In this document: positions 23,573 through 36,792 of the stretch, one piece after another | How the letters are laid out: each line of letters opens with the position of its first letter | Numbering within the stretch: the stretch's first letter is position 1 | DNA from: Syncephalastrum monosporum B8922 | Taxonomy: Eukaryota > Mucoromycota > Mucoromycetes > Mucorales > Syncephalastraceae | Length of the DNA stretch: 64,000 nucleotides | Reading direction: 5' to 3' | NCBI GenBank assembly: GCA_000697355.1 | Contig: JNEN01000818.1 | Coordinates: 30,726-94,725, forward strand | Position numbers and translations under genes: made by a program | Notes under the pieces: generated by a model | The model's input: the letters and a program-made list of their open reading frames with translations, nothing else | Databases searched by the model: none | What the model was told of the DNA's origin: nothing

Positions 23573-25073
23573 CGTCCGTGTAATATGTCACCTCTGCATG
23601 GTCACTAGATCTAGCACGTCCTCGTTGACGTTCTTGCAGGAGGACTTCCTGAGTACTTGCTCCTGCATTATAAAAACCGATAATCTCGATAAGTACATAG
23701 TACTTTGAAGCGGTTCCCTAAAGATTTGTCGGCTTGCATGGTTATTAACTGCGCCCATTCGCCCTTTATATGGTTTTTATTTCTACATCCGACATTGAGA
23801 AGCAACCGGAACGAGTGGACCCACAGCATGATCAGGGACCATCCGAATTGGTGTGTCCATCAAGAAGAATATCCAGGGCGCTGTAACAATTATCATTTTT
23901 GCTGTACAGAACTATCAGATAGTATTGTGCCTCTCTATGTCTTTGACTGCGCGTCTGCCGTCTTCGTATCGGCCAGATATAAAGCCCACTGTGGTTCGGA
24001 AGACGACTCCGTTTTCGCTGGGAGCACAAGTAACACACGATCTCACTGACACGATACTCTCTAGGCGTGCACGCCGGTTAGTGTGCAGCAGAGATGCAGT
24101 ATATGTTCCAGTTAACAAACAACCGTAGTACTTTAAGTTACAGCAATCAGGTGCGAGTGATACAGCTTTCTGCTCCCTTTTGATCACGTACGAGTGCGGT
24201 GTAAGGATGCCGACCCCGTTACCATAAATGGTATCATCTACCCAAACAACATTCGCGCCTCTTTCGTGAGCAACCCCCAAAGCATTCGAGCCCAGGCCAG
24301 AGTAAACCCCCATGCATCCGAACTCTGGTCTGGGTCTTTACACAAGTAATCGGCTTCTTCCCTGAGTATCTTCTTTACCACACATATCATATCTTTTAGC
24401 ACTTAATTCATATGAATACTGTAAGACTCAATTCTTCGTCACAGCTAGACAGAATTCACGCAGATCATTATACTCAATATATTGTTTAAACAATCCTCTT
24501 GTCTCTCTAACGCTATAGAAGCCTTTGTTTTATTATCGGTCACTGGTCTCTGCTGGTTATTTATCGAAGTCGAGCAGCAGAAGCAGCAATATGGAAAAAG
24601 AAAGAGGAGCTCAATGTCCTCGCGAATGTGGTTGTTGAAATAACCTGTCAAATACACATTAGTTAGTTTCTTCATTGTAACTACCTTAGTCTTTTTCAAT
24701 CCTTTTATGTGCATGTGAATCTTTGAGTAATTTTTATACGTCATAGTAGACTGTCATCTACCAATTTTACTTGAAAGGTGACTGATAATATGGGAGCTAA
24801 CATCATCGTTGGCCGATAATGGCATCCCATTCGCGAGTTTGAGCAGATGTGCAGATGTTATGAGTCGTATCAAACGCGTATCTTTAGGTAGAAACTGTAG
24901 TGTTACTGGACAGATATCTTCCGCACTCCAAGCACCCAACCGAGCATATCCATTGTTGGCATATATATCCATGATTTCACGTCACGATAAATACTTTCTA
25001 CAAACGACGATGGTCTCAGTTTATGTATCATTTTTGTGTGAGAGAGAGAGAGCATTCATGGTACAGTAATTAT
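23573..25073. other. Intergenic, no clear gene
   Basis: About 1.5 kb of low-GC sequence. A minus-strand open frame at 23915-24313 and a plus-strand one at 23705-24049 overlap each other and neither shows splice sites or a known family. Could hold decayed coding DNA but I cannot support a gene. Confidence 0.4.
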
Positions 25074-25981
25074 TTAGACAGCATCTAGAGAGGATGATTG
25101 CAGTTAGTTGTGCTTATGGTAAGAAAAGGCAAAAAAGACATACCAGTGACGAGCTTGTTAAGCTTGGCGAGCTTGGAAGAGACAGTCAGGTCGATGCTCT
25201 TATCGCCGATCTCGACAAGGATACCACCGAGGATGTCGGGCTTGACCTTGTTGGAGACGAGGAGCTTCTTACCGTCGGCGAGCTTGCTCTTCTGCAGAGC
25301 ATCGCTGATCTTGCTGACGACGCTCTTCTCGAGCTCCTATAATGGAAAGGATGCGTTAGTCGGTGGAGTTACCTTTTCTTTCTTCCGATAAATTACCTTG
25401 GCGGAGGTGATGACGAGAGGGAGCTCGTTGCGGTGAGCGCTCATGAGCTCAGAGTAGGACTCGAGGACCTTGGTGGTCTGGTCGAGACGGCTGTTCTCGG
25501 CAAGGCTCTCGAAGAGGTTCTGGGTCAGAGCGTGGGGCTTGCCGGACTTGTTAAGGAGGGCCTTGATACCCTCGGACTTCTGCTGGCGCGAAACGGTGGG
25601 GTTGGCAAGGAAGTTCTGGACAGCAACATCCTTGGCGACGATGGCCTGAACCTGCTTCAGGTCACGCTCAACGGCATCGAGCGCGTTCTGACGGGCAGCA
25701 GCGGTGTACAGGGCAGACGCGTAGCGACCGTCCAGGGAGAACAGGGTAAGCGGGGGCTGTTATCAGATAGATGATATTCGAAATACAAAATGACAGAGTC
25801 ATCGTTATTGTTGTTGTTCTTTTCCGTAATGCACACATTTTGTTGTTTACCTTGACCGAGGCTTGAGCGGCATAGCCACGGGCCATCTACACCGACAAAC
25901 GATGAGCGCGAATTAGACAACATTGCGTACACGTTTTACCTGAGGAACAGCGGTCGTCAGGCGGGTGAATCGGGAGGCCAT
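25074..25981 (-). CDS. ATP5: ATP synthase subunit 5 (OSCP), mitochondrial
   Basis: Five exons: 25940-25981, 25851-25886, 25397-25756, 25144-25336 and a terminal 11-base exon 25074-25084, giving 213 residues. The last exon follows a strong CTAAC branch motif and TCTCTAG acceptor and supplies only DAV-stop. The N-terminus MASRFTRLTTAVPQMARGYA is a mitochondrial presequence. The core matches OSCP: LDGRYASALYTAAARQNALD, VSRQQKSEGIKALL, and the C-terminal GGILVEIGDKSIDLTVSSKL before KLNKLVT. OSCP sits on top of the F1 sector and joins it to the peripheral stalk of complex V. The three 5' introns separate presequence and core, as in other fungi. Confidence 0.95.
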
Positions 25982-26262
25982 TGCTGTTTGGTAGAGAACA
26001 AACGGTTTCTTGCCAGCCTGGCCAAAAAAATTTCAACCCATGGATGCCCACAATTCGTGACGTAAACAACCTCTCAGCCAATCATATTTATGTATGTCCT
26101 GCCCTGTCAATTTGTACCCACTCACTCACCCCCTTGCCTCTCAATAAAAAAAAATTCCAGGTCATTGAATTAGAAGACTAACAGCAATAAAGCTAATCTA
26201 GAACATATATTATCAAACGAGTAGGTCGTTTTCTCAAAACAAAAGAAAAAAAAGAAGTGTAA

Positions 26263-26296
<34 letters not shown>

Positions 26297-26374
26297 TATG
26301 TTGCGCGTGTACGTAAAAAAAATGGTTTGCTATAGATTCCTGGTGTTTGGGGAAAGAGCGAAATTATGTTGTAT
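25982..26374. other. Intergenic with (GT)n microsatellite
   Basis: Promoter of the OSCP gene and 3' flank of FPP synthase. It holds an uninterrupted (GT)n run of about 16 units at 26264-26295. Confidence 0.8.
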
Positions 26375-27961
26375 CTATTTGGTGCGTCTGTAGATCTTGT
26401 CCATGAACTCGGTGAACACCAACTTCTTCAAACCGACCGACTCATCCAGTTGGCTGATAAGCGCTGAGATCTCCTTGTGGGATTTGTCCTCATAGGCCTT
26501 GTAGACACCCTCAATATCAAGGTCCTTGTACAGCTGCTTCACCTTGGCCTCCGCAGCCGAGTCCTTTTTGCCATAATTGTCCTATAACAAGGGATCAGTA
26601 CATGCTTTTCTCTTTAAAGGAGGTGAACCTACATCAAGCACTTGGCGCTGCTCAGGGCTTGCCTTCGCCAGGGCCTGGTTGATCAACCAGGAGCACTTGT
26701 TATCCATGATGTCCGTGCCAATCTTGCCAATGAACTCAGGGTCACCGTAGCAATCGAGATAGTCATCCTGGACTTGGAAGTACTCGCCGAGAGGGATCAA
26801 AATATCGTGGGCCTGCTTGTACGCATTTGCTTCTTTGACACCAGTCTAAACCGAATACGGTCAGCTGATGCACCATTTCATTGTTCAGCTTGACTTACCA
26901 TATGCATCGCCAGCGCAACGGGGAGATAGAAGGAGTAGTACGCCGTCTTGTAGACCACAATGAAATGGTGCCTGCAGAAGACAGAAAGGAGGGGTCAGCT
27001 CAATGACCTGCCATGCATTTGTTTCTTTTGCCCTATAGGAGAGATGGCAGAAAGAAAAAGAGGTTCCTTACTTTTGCACAGAGAACTTGCTCAAGTCGAC
27101 CTTCTCCTCGGGGGCGGTGATAAGATCGCACAACTGGCCAAGCTCAGTCTGGAAAGTAACCTATACTCATATATGGACACGTGTACGGAATAGATGTTGA
27201 GTACTTCCATCCCTTTCATTCAGCCATCGTGTCCAACTCACCTCGTGGAAGAGCTCAACCAGGTCAATATAGTAGTCAGTGCCCTTGAAGTACTTTTTCA
27301 GGAAAAGGTAAACGCAGGATTCAAGAAGGAAAGCGTCGTTGATGGCAACCATGCCAACACCATCCTTGCGGTACCAGCAGGGCTGACCACGGCGGGTGAT
27401 CGAAGAATCCATAATGTCATCCGAGACCAAGAAGAAGGCTTGGAGCTAAACAGGTTTATAAAGTATGTATATGAGCAACAAAATTCAGGCACCATTTGAT
27501 AACCATTACACACACGCACAGACACTTACAAACTCAACAAGCCAGCCCAAGACAGAGGCCTTGAAGATATCGTCGTCGGTGACAGACTCTCCCTTCAGAA
27601 TGCGGACGGTGTCGACGACAGACAGACCACGGTTCAATTTGCCTGCAATACTAGCACGATGAATATATCTATCCCCATATCAGGAAAAAAATAGCGTTGC
27701 TGTACACACCTCCGGGAACATTGTAATACAGACTCTAAAAAAATAGAAAAAGGAAGATCGTTCAGTTCATTGCCCCATCATGATGAGCCAGCCAGCCAAG
27801 GCACCCAATATGCCCTATTACTTTACCTCCTTCATCCACTCATAAGCATCCTGAGGCATGTTGTACTTGCGAAGTTCGGCAAGGACCTCGTCGGCCAAAG
27901 TAGGGTAGACGTCAAGGAAAGCCTTGCGGTTTTCCTCTTTTTGCAATTTGATGCTGACCAT
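26375..27961 (-). CDS. ERG20: Farnesyl diphosphate synthase
   Basis: Eight exons: 27827-27961, 27710-27734, 27530-27642, 27242-27445, 27072-27160, 26899-26971, 26633-26845 and 26375-26581, giving 352 residues. Both aspartate-rich motifs are intact: DDIMD (from about residue 100) and DDYLD (from about 240). The two residues four and five places before the first motif are Phe-Phe, the bulky pair that limits chain length to C15 in eukaryotic FPP synthases. Other family blocks are [30 protein letters not shown] and the C-terminal KIYRRTK. The enzyme condenses DMAPP and IPP to GPP and then FPP for sterols, quinones and prenylation; in this group FPP also leads to carotenoids and trisporic acids. 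The start is the first ATG and gives the usual length. Confidence 0.97.
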
Positions 27962-30017
27962 ATTTCTGATTCTGTTCAAACAGATTCAGCGCGCGGCTCT
28001 ATCAACGGAGAGACAGACTCCAAAGAAAAGACTGATAACTTACTGAAAGTGACAAGGAAAGGAAGAACAGTTCACTTCTGATCTTTGTCCCCGACCAACC
28101 CGTTTTGTATCGGAATTTCAATTGTGATGAGCTGGTCACCAAAAAATAAAAAAAAGCTTGAGCGGGGCCAATGGTGACGGTGGCGCGTCGCACAGTTTCT
28201 GATAGGTTTCACCGCATGTGGTAGGCTTCATTATACGATACGTGACGGACCCGCATATCTATTTACGGGGCTCCTTTGAACGTACTTGTTTATGCAGGTA
28301 CCATCCTTTCGCACGTACCAAATCATGGTCAGTCTGGCCAAAAGGAAGCATTGAACGAGAATAGAAAATTTCCATACTCAGCTTATAGAGCATCGAATCG
28401 CAACAGTCACGCTATTCTAACATCAATATATAGATGGATCGACGCACCCGCCCTTTTTGCATTACGCGCGCCCATTCAAAATTTATAACCGCATACAACA
28501 TTTGTTTTGGGCCCTGTTCTGCTCGGCTCGGGCCCATTCGTCTGGTAAACTTAAAATTTGGCGATAAAAAAGGGTGCCACTATGCGAGTGATAGACCCTA
28601 TCATCACCATGACACCCATCTGCGGACCAGGATTGCTGAGCTTACCTTTTTCTACGCGTCTATGAGCGCAACAAGGAGGTGAGGGGGTATGACAGGCAGT
28701 CATATGCAATCCCCACGGGAATGCTCCCTTACATTTTATCCATTTTACTTTCTTTGTGTGCAAAAGCAGCACAACAAACGACCCAGCTGCAAGTATGAAA
28801 AATATTTCTTTTTCTTTGGTGCATCCCGATGCAATCACACATGCACCTACAGCATATTAATACATCATCGCGTTGGTCCTATCACCCAATCACATTGTAT
28901 TAACTCTTCTCTCTCATACAATGAATTTATACTCAGGTACAAGAGAAGGTGTATATTTTGCGGCATCCATCATCGTCTATATTCTGTCCTTCACCAATGC
29001 CAACTTCATTGCCTTTTCCTAGTCCATACCGCCATGTGCACGTATGTGACAGATAGAGATCTAAGTAACAAGAAAGTCCAAATTACCCATTTTCTGAAGC
29101 ACCTCAGGACATCAGTCATTTGTTCTTATCTCGCCGCTGCCCTATTCAAAAGATCTCCTTTTTGATAGACCGAAAGTAATACATCTTTATGGCTGTCACG
29201 TATCACCCGAGCTAAATCGACACGGAAGTAACCGAGCGCATACAAGTAGACATAAAGTCGTTGGGTAGACATGCCCGATGCCTGGAGCCTTCATTCCAAT
29301 TATTGGGCGATTATAAAAGAAATATTACATAAGCTTGTAATTTGATAATAGACTCGTACTTGCACATGGCACCGACAGTGTATGTACGGGGCTGCTTATG
29401 TTGACATGAGGCCCAGAAACCGCTATCCTTGAGCAGCTTTTACGGATTTATGTCAGTAATGCGGTGATACATCAACTACGGTAAAAAGATACAAAAGGTA
29501 CGGGGAGAACCCTCTACACTCTTGTATACACGCGGTATACCACGCAAGATCCATACGTCACCAGAGAGTACTCGCAGACCAGAATAGTCAAACATATGCC
29601 AAAAATATGTATAACAATATCTCGCTCTAATGCGTTCAAGATCAGCTGGGGCTGCGTGTATGTGCATATTTTCTGATTTATCTTCATGCGCATCAAGGTG
29701 CTAGCGTTATTCACCTTGGTCTGAAATCCTACTACGGATCCCCTTTATTGGCTCCCATCTGTTTCGAGTACCGAATTGATTCCATTTTTTGGCTACATAC
29801 GATGGTAACTCTTTTTTGGCCATCATAACATGGAGTTGTTACGCCGTTGTCTGGCCGTACTGCTCCTAACTCACTGAAATAGACCTCAAATTACATTATC
29901 ATCCATCTGAATTATATGTATGGGCTGTCATAGAAAAGCCGTATTAGACTGAGTTATAAAGGCGATTTAAATGACACGCGGTTGGCAAAAAGAACGCATA
30001 ATCGCCTGCTTCCCGGA
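27962..30017. other. Intergenic, about 2 kb, no gene seen
   Basis: Divergent region between the FPP synthase and Exo84 genes. The longest frame (28689-29165, plus) is Cys/His/Tyr-rich with no splice signals or known domain. No RNA gene or repeat recognised. Confidence 0.45.
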
Positions 30018-32838
30018 ATGAACCCAGCGCGAGCATTGACGAAGAAGGCGACCAGCAGCGGTAGCGAAGGCGGCTTCCGTAAGAAGGACAAAACGATTCG
30101 GTTTCCATCGAGCAAAACGGCCAATGCCGCGCTGTCCTCTTCTTCTTCTGCCTCTTCTCAACGCACGACAACAAGTTCATCCAGGCCAGCCATGCCAGCG
30201 ACTGCGTCTACTGCCACCGCGCCGGCTCGTCCTGCCAATTCAAACTTCCCTTTCTCTTCAGGTGGCCCTGTTGCGCTCGACCTTCATCGTTTTGCGGATG
30301 AAAACCTGAACCCGGACGATCGTAGGTTGTCATCCCTGTTCTCATTATTGTTATTCATTACTCTCCATTTCGTCAGTGGTCCGTCGTTCCCTGGCAGATG
30401 CCAACGAGGAAGGCATCCGTGCGTTCCATCGCTCTCTGGTAGAGGCGAAGCAAGTCGTTGGCGGTGACCTGCAGCGCAACGTGTACCGTAATTATACAGA
30501 GTTTGTCACTATCTCGAAAGAAGTATCCAACCTCGACGGAGACGTCCTCGCCCTGAAGGGTTATCTCAACGAGCTTCGCAGTATTTGGGATGGTTTCATG
30601 GAAGAAGCCAACCCGTCCGAATCCATGGCATCCATCGGTACATATCTATATCTATATCCATATCCTCATCATCGTATGGATAAGCGGATGTCTAACATAC
30701 ATGCTTTCTTCAGACAGCCTCAATGAAGGTGTCCTCCCACGGCGGAAACGCAGCGAACTCATGAACACTGATCTCCACAGTATTTACCGCGCCCAGATCG
30801 CTGCTTTATGGGAAAACGTGGAAGGGTCGCAAAAGTTCGTGCCGTTTGTACATGGTCGCCACATCGTTCGTGAATGTGTCAATTTCATGGATATCAATCC
30901 CAAGACATTGCAACCACGTCAAATTGTGCATCTTTTTGTCTTGAATGACTGTTTGCTTGTTGCATCACGCAAAAAACGCTCCGCTGCATCAAGATACAAG
31001 CTTGTTGCCGATTATTGCTGGAGCCTGCAGGAGATCAGCATCGTCGACGTCAAAGATTCACCTGGTAAGCCGAAGAGCCCGAGGAATAGCCATCCTCAAC
31101 TGTTTATCTAATGCTATATAGGTCTAAACAATGCTCTCAAGGTTGCCATGTATCCTTATACTTTCCTTTACCGTGCCGAGCGACCCGAAGACAAGCTGGC
31201 TTTCGTTCACGCCTATAAACGTGCTATAGATGAGAATGATGACCGCCAGCAGGATCCTGCCGGAACAGGTAAATCTGTAAAAAAGTGGTAATACGATATA
31301 CTGAGATATACTCTACTATATCTACCAGACTATCGTGGTGGAAAGGTTGGTTAAAAAATAGAAATAACATTACGGAGCAAAAGTCGCTCATCGATTGTAA
31401 TATAGGACAGTGATCAGCGAAAGCAAGACGCTGTTGTCAAAGCATCCGACCGCAAGTGGCTGGCCGAGATGCCAGACGATTTGGAAGTGCTTATCTCGTT
31501 GCGGCAGTTTGAGAAAGCCGTTTCTCTCATTGAGCAAGGTATGCGAAGGAAAAGGAGAATGATCATTTCTATTTATGCAAGTTTGATGTAGCTCGCTCTT
31601 TGCTGGCCTCATATACCAAAGAAAAAGAGACACCTGTCCTTCGCGATGGCAAGGATCAGGTTCAAACTTATACCGAACTGCTTTGCACGACAATCAGCAG
31701 TGATCTCAGCAATACGCTCCTCACCAAACTCCAATTTCAGCGCCTCGTCAATTGGCTGCTGCGACTCAACAAGGGTGATCAGGCACAAGAAGTGTTTCTC
31801 AGCACACGTTCCAAAATTATCAAGAAACGGATAAGGTACACGGCAAGAAGGTACCATGAAAGGCGTTTTACGAATAGCTTTTGCTTCTAGACAACTTGCG
31901 TTCGAGGGCGATATTGCTACTTACATCAACGAACTTGCGCTGGTCGTGTTCACGCTGATACGCAACACATGCGAATGGTATCGTGACTCGTTCAAGCAAA
32001 ATGAGATGGCTTCGCGCTTCATCACCTGGGTGCGCGAGCAAACCGAGACCTATGCCGAAATCTACAAGCGCCAGGTGTTTAATCATAGCCAGATCAACTG
32101 CCAAGTAATTTCCGACTGTTTTAAGTCTACTTTAGATCAGTGCTCCGTGGTAAGCATCCACCGACCTGCATTTGAGCCTTGTATAACATACCTTTATTTG
32201 TAGCTGCGCAAAGTAGGCCTGGATCTCAAGTTCATGCTCGAGGACTTCTTCTTGGACAATGTGCGCGAGACCATTCTTGCCTACGAGAAGCGATCTGCAG
32301 ACAAGGCCGAGAAGTTTGCCAAATCGGATACGTTCCAGGTTGTATCTGCTCAAGGCTTGGGCGCGGACGTCAAAGTCACAGCCAGTGTTATGGCCTTTTA
32401 CAACATGTTGGTGAAATATGTTAATGACATCTGTCTCATTTCGCGGCTTCAGGTAAATAGAAAGAAATTGATACATAAGAAGAAGAACTGACATTATGGT
32501 TAATTAGCTATATGAAACGGTGGTGCGCAGCATATCGCGCATTACAGAGCACTATCTGCGAACCATGATCGAGCAGTCCAGGGGACAGGTAAAAGAAAAA
32601 AAGAAGGTCTTTCTGATATTCCATCGCTCACATAGATGTTATTTATAGCGTGCCGTAGCTGCCATGAACACCGCTTTCGTCCTCGATAATATTGTTCCTC
32701 GTGTTTCAAACCAGCTCAATGTAAGTTTATTCGGCAAAGTACGATCATGATCTCATTTTTTCTTGGTAGCGTCATTTTGATCGACCCATACCCGAGCTGG
32801 ATGCCTTGCGGGCCAGGCTCAGAGGCCTATGCAAGTAA
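30018..32838 (+). CDS. EXO84: Exocyst complex component Exo84
   Basis: Twelve exons: 30018-30321, 30377-30637, 30714-31064, 31122-31268, 31329-31345, 31406-31538, 31592-31835, 31891-32149, 32204-32452, 32508-32588, 32649-32720 and 32770-32838, giving 728 residues. Exon 5 is a 17-base micro-exon needed to keep frame (DYRGGK). After a basic, Ser-rich N-terminus there is a coiled coil (RNVYRNYTEFVTISKEVSNL), then a PH-like domain from about residue 210 (IVHLFVLNDCLLVASRKK). The cullin-repeat C-terminal region starts with LEVLISLRQFEKAVSLIEQ. Exo84 is one of the eight exocyst subunits that tether secretory vesicles at the growing plasma membrane; it is essential for hyphal tip growth in fungi. 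The start is the first in-frame ATG; the open frame extends upstream without another ATG. Confidence 0.92.
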
Positions 32839-32974
32839 AGACCCTTCATCACCCCATCGACATGACTATACAGACTATAACAAAATAAATAATATCGCAA
32901 CGTGTAAAAGTGGCTGAAGAGGGGATATGGATCTCTGGGATTTATTTTCTTTGAGAATGAAGGCAATGATACAC

Positions 32975-34295
32975 CTAAAATAAGCCCTTTATGGCTTCGT
33001 CTATAGGTTGATTCGCCAGCTTGTCCACTTTGGCTAATATCTGGTCACGCCAGTGAGCATCAATTAAAAAGCCTGCGTGCTGTAGACCTGGCATCAAATG
33101 AACATCCATGCCGCGTGTCTGGAGGTAGTCGGCGACAAGATGACTATCAATGATGGTATCCTTTTCGGAAAGATAAACGGCCATAGGTGCCGTCTTTTCG
33201 TTGGGGAATAAAACGGACTGATACCAATAAAACTGACGAGAGATGTAATGGCTGATAGAGAGTTCACGCATTGCGCCGTACTGAAAAAAACTCTGAGGAA
33301 ACAAGATAAGTTAGATAGAGCCAATCATACTTCCGCAACCCATCACATACCTCAATCCAGCGTTGCGGCACTCGGTGCAAAATGTTGTATGCGATATGGT
33401 GATAGTTTAGTAAAAAGCAGACGGGGTCTACGAGTATCATGCCAGCCAGACGCTGCGGAGCCTTGAGTGCCACCCAGCTGGTGATGACAGTGCCAAGCGA
33501 ATGAGCCAGTATCACTGCTTTTGGATGAGCGTGACGGTCCAACATGGCCTCAATCGCGTGAACCAGTGTCTCGGGGGAGGGCGCTCGCCCTTGATGCAGC
33601 CGTATTATGATGAAAGGTAGCTCCACGAGATAGATGGGCCGTTGTATTCTGTGAAGGGCGTGGATCAATGTGGCATAGCATGTCAGGCCCAAACCGAGGC
33701 CATGCACAAATACAAGTGGGGTAGCACGTTGGCAAGGCGATGTGTGAGTATAGTAGACGAGGCAACCGAGTGATACCCGCTTAAACCCCTTCATTAACAC
33801 CAGATAGCGGGTAAATGCAAACCGAAGGGAGTATATGGCAAGGTAGATGACGAGCGGGCGATAAAAGGCCTCGACAGGGTCTAGGTTGGGTCGAATGCAG
33901 CCAACCAGATAATTAACACCGGGACGAAACGTCACAGAAAAGCGGCGCTCAAGCAAGTCAATCATGTCAGACAGGTGCTGCTGCTCTTTATCGCTCAAGT
34001 GGGTGATGTCGTCCATCCAGAGCGCCCACGCTAGCCACTGGGCCAGGTTCCCACGGTAGATATCCGCGAGTGGCGGCTTGATACGCTTGTCATTGTAATA
34101 GTAGTAGAACCAGCCTGACAGGTAGCTTTCTATATCGTTCACGGTTTGCACGCACGTTTCAAAGAGCGCCTGACGTTCGTTACGTGTCAACTTCGGTGGT
34201 GTAGCACTGGCTTGCAGATGTTTCCGGCGCTGCAGGAAGTACATGCCAAAGAGGATTTCGGTGACCAGCCATATCCAGAGTACGGTGCGGAGCAT
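32975..34295 (-). CDS. Alpha/beta hydrolase with N-terminal membrane anchor
   Basis: Two exons, 33351-34295 and 32975-33292, about 420 residues. The start MLRTVLWIWLVTEILFGMYF is a signal-anchor helix; the frame stays open 28 codons further upstream but that extension looks untranslated. About 200 residues of unassigned sequence precede an alpha/beta hydrolase core: oxyanion loop LVFVHGLGLGL, nucleophile elbow LAHSLGT (Ala instead of the usual first Gly), acid in SEKDTIID and histidine in LQHAGFL, so the Ser-Asp-His triad is complete. Family members hydrolyse esters or lipids; the substrate is unknown here. The gene is convergent with Exo84, 136 bases apart. Confidence 0.75.
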
Positions 34296-34950
34296 TGTAA
34301 CGACGAGAGGAGTAGACAAGAGCGTAAAAGGGTTTTCTTGGGCTCTGATATACATGATGTAGGAAGACTTTCTGATCAAAAAAGGAGCCCATCACTTTTT
34401 TTTCTCGGCTGCTACATAAAAAGGAGAATGGGAAAATTTAGCCGTCCGTATGTTGAAAGAGACGGTTTTCATCCTATCATCATCATACATATACAGGCAT
34501 CAACAAAGAAAATCATTCTTGACAGGAAAGGCGAGACAGTAAATTGAATATGATTTTAGGCAAGCGTGGCGAATTGGTCACGTCTGATTGGCATATTTGT
34601 TTTGCGTCTCCTAGGCTAAGCCGTTGCATTTTGTTTGCTGTTGAAAGTTTCGTGTTACGCGTCACCATAGCAACTATTTTATGAAGAAAAAAGGAAGACC
34701 TGAACGTTTTGAACGTGTTGCAAGCAACAGGTGTATATTTTAATATGGGTATTGGACTGGTCAGACCACAGAAGAGAGAAAAACATGGGTATAGGGAATA
34801 CCGCATAGTGTTATACAAGAGAGGTCAAGCAAGAAGTGTGGGGCGTACACATATAAATCGTAAGTGATGAGGGGTAGTAATATATACACTGACAGGTAGA
34901 ATAAGGGATAGAGGAATAAGTCTGGAGGAGATGAGCCAGTCGAGAAAAGT
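34296..34950. other. Intergenic, no gene seen
   Basis: Promoter of the hydrolase gene and 3' flank of the sugar porter gene. AT-rich; no recognisable feature. Confidence 0.5.
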
Positions 34951-36792
34951 CTAAGCGGTGTTTGGTTGGGACTGGATACTGGGTGGTGCTTCCTTCTCTG
35001 GATAATCGTGCTTTCTGGAAGCCGCCTCAACGTCACTCCTCGTGTGGTGCTTTAGCGCACTTGAGCCAATGTGGGAGCCAGTTGTAGAGCGCACATCGTC
35101 TTGGATTTCCTGCGTCGCAAACAAGATTTCGATCTGCTCGAGGGTCAAGCCCTTGGTCTCGGGATACGAAAAGTATACGATCGGAATGAACCCCACGTTG
35201 AGAAACGCAAAAAAGATGTAGGTCCAAAATCCGATACCGTCAAACATGACAGGTGCGATCTCGGCCACAATAAAGTTGCCGAGCCAGTTGGCAGCGGTGG
35301 AAAAGGAGTTACCCTTGGCGCGGAGACCAGTTGAGAAAATTTCGGCAGGGTACAGCCACGCCATACCTAACCAACTCGCGCCAAAAGCAAAGTTGAAGAG
35401 CATCGTGAACGCGCCTGCGGCCTTGCCACCGCCTGCGCCACCGGGGAAAATGCCTGCCTGGTAGTCGTTGAAGGCCTTTTGGCAGCCGCCGATGCACGCC
35501 AGTGTCGCGGCTTGAGCAACCAGACCCCACAGCATAATCTTACGTCGACCAAAGCGCTCGACCAGGAAAATGGGAAGGAGGGAGCCGATCAAATAGACGA
35601 TCGAGTCCACGCCGGCAAACATCATGGACATTGACTGCGAGAAACCGGCTTGCAAAAAGACGCTAAAAAGGATGATGTGAATCACTCTATCACGAGCACA
35701 TACTGGGGGGGGGTCTCTCCTTACTTTGTCATGTAATATCTGTGATGATCATCGTAGAAGGGAGAAAGCGAAAGAAAATAAATGGACCGTTAGTCTCAAA
35801 CCTTGAACACGCGGGCACTATGCATATGTAAAGCTTACGTCGTCACGTTGATACCGGATAACTGCTGGATCAACTGGGAACCCATGCCGAGCAGGACACG
35901 ATAGCGGTTGTTGAACTTGCCCTTGGTGAATAACTCCTTGTATGATGAGACGCCTTCGCGGTTCTCGATCTCTATACCCTCGCGAATTTCCTCGTACTCA
36001 GCGATCGTGTCTGGGTGGTCTACATCACCGTCCGTCCACAGACGCGCCAGCACCTCCTTAGCCTGCTCGTCCCGCCCGTGGGCAACCAACCAGCGCGGAG
36101 TTTCCGGAAGGATAAAGGTACCAAAGGCGAGGAGAAGAGCAAAGAAGATCTGGAAAGCCAGTGGAAAGCGCCAGGCAAAGTCGCCCTCGACAAAGTACAA
36201 GCCAAATTCAAGCCAGTAAGCAATGGCCAACCCAATGACCAGGAGTGTGCACTCGAAGCACACGTGAGCGCCGCGCGACTTGGGCGGCGAAACCTCGGAC
36301 TGATAAACTGGCACGGTCGCGGTATTGATACCGTTACCAAAGCCAGTAATAATGCGGGCGGCGATGGTCATACCCAGATTAACAGTTGCAGTCTGAAGAA
36401 CGGCGCCAATGATAAGGATGAGGCAACCAAGGCGGATCGTGTTACGTCGGCCGAGCATATCGCCAAGTCTGCCTAAATTTGAACAAGTGAGATTTACTTG
36501 ACGTACTGGGAACACAAGGAGAATCTACCTGTTGAAAGCGCACCAAACATGCAACCAATCTCGTACAATGCCACCATAGTACCCAGGATACCTGAGCTGG
36601 GATGACCCATGAGGTCCAAAAAGCGCTCGTTGGTGACGATGCCAGACATGACACCCTAGTATGACTTTGTAAATAAAGGGACATACAGCCGCCTCCTAGG
36701 ATTAGATATACCTGATCATAGCCGAAGAGCAGAAAACCAATGGCGGCTAGGATGGTCGACGCGCTGAACAAGGCTTTTCCCTTCAACTTCAT
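34951..36792 (-). CDS. MFS sugar porter (hexose-transporter family)
   Basis: Five exons: 36712-36792, 36529-36655, 35839-36472, 35725-35739 (15 bases) and 34951-35662, giving 522 residues. Sugar-porter signatures are present in order: FGYDQGVMSGI in TM1, GRLGDMLGRR in the TM2-3 loop, PETPRWLVAHGRDEQAKEVL after TM6, QQLSGIN in TM7, FGRRKIMLWG, PAEIFSTGLRAKGNS, and PETKGLTLEQIEILF after TM12. Twelve hydrophobic helices are readable. Such carriers import hexoses, disaccharides or polyols, usually with H+. The QQLSGINVTTYYMT region differs from the usual glucose-type sequence, so the substrate is open. The micro-exon codes only YYMT within TM7. The cytosolic tail is Ser/Pro rich. Confidence 0.92.

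Noticed and set aside
23915..24313. 132-codon minus-strand frame
   Set aside because: Overlaps other open frames on both strands and shows no family likeness; could be chance in this region.
28689..29165. 158-codon plus-strand frame
   Set aside because: Cys/His/Tyr-rich random composition, no splice signals, no known domain.
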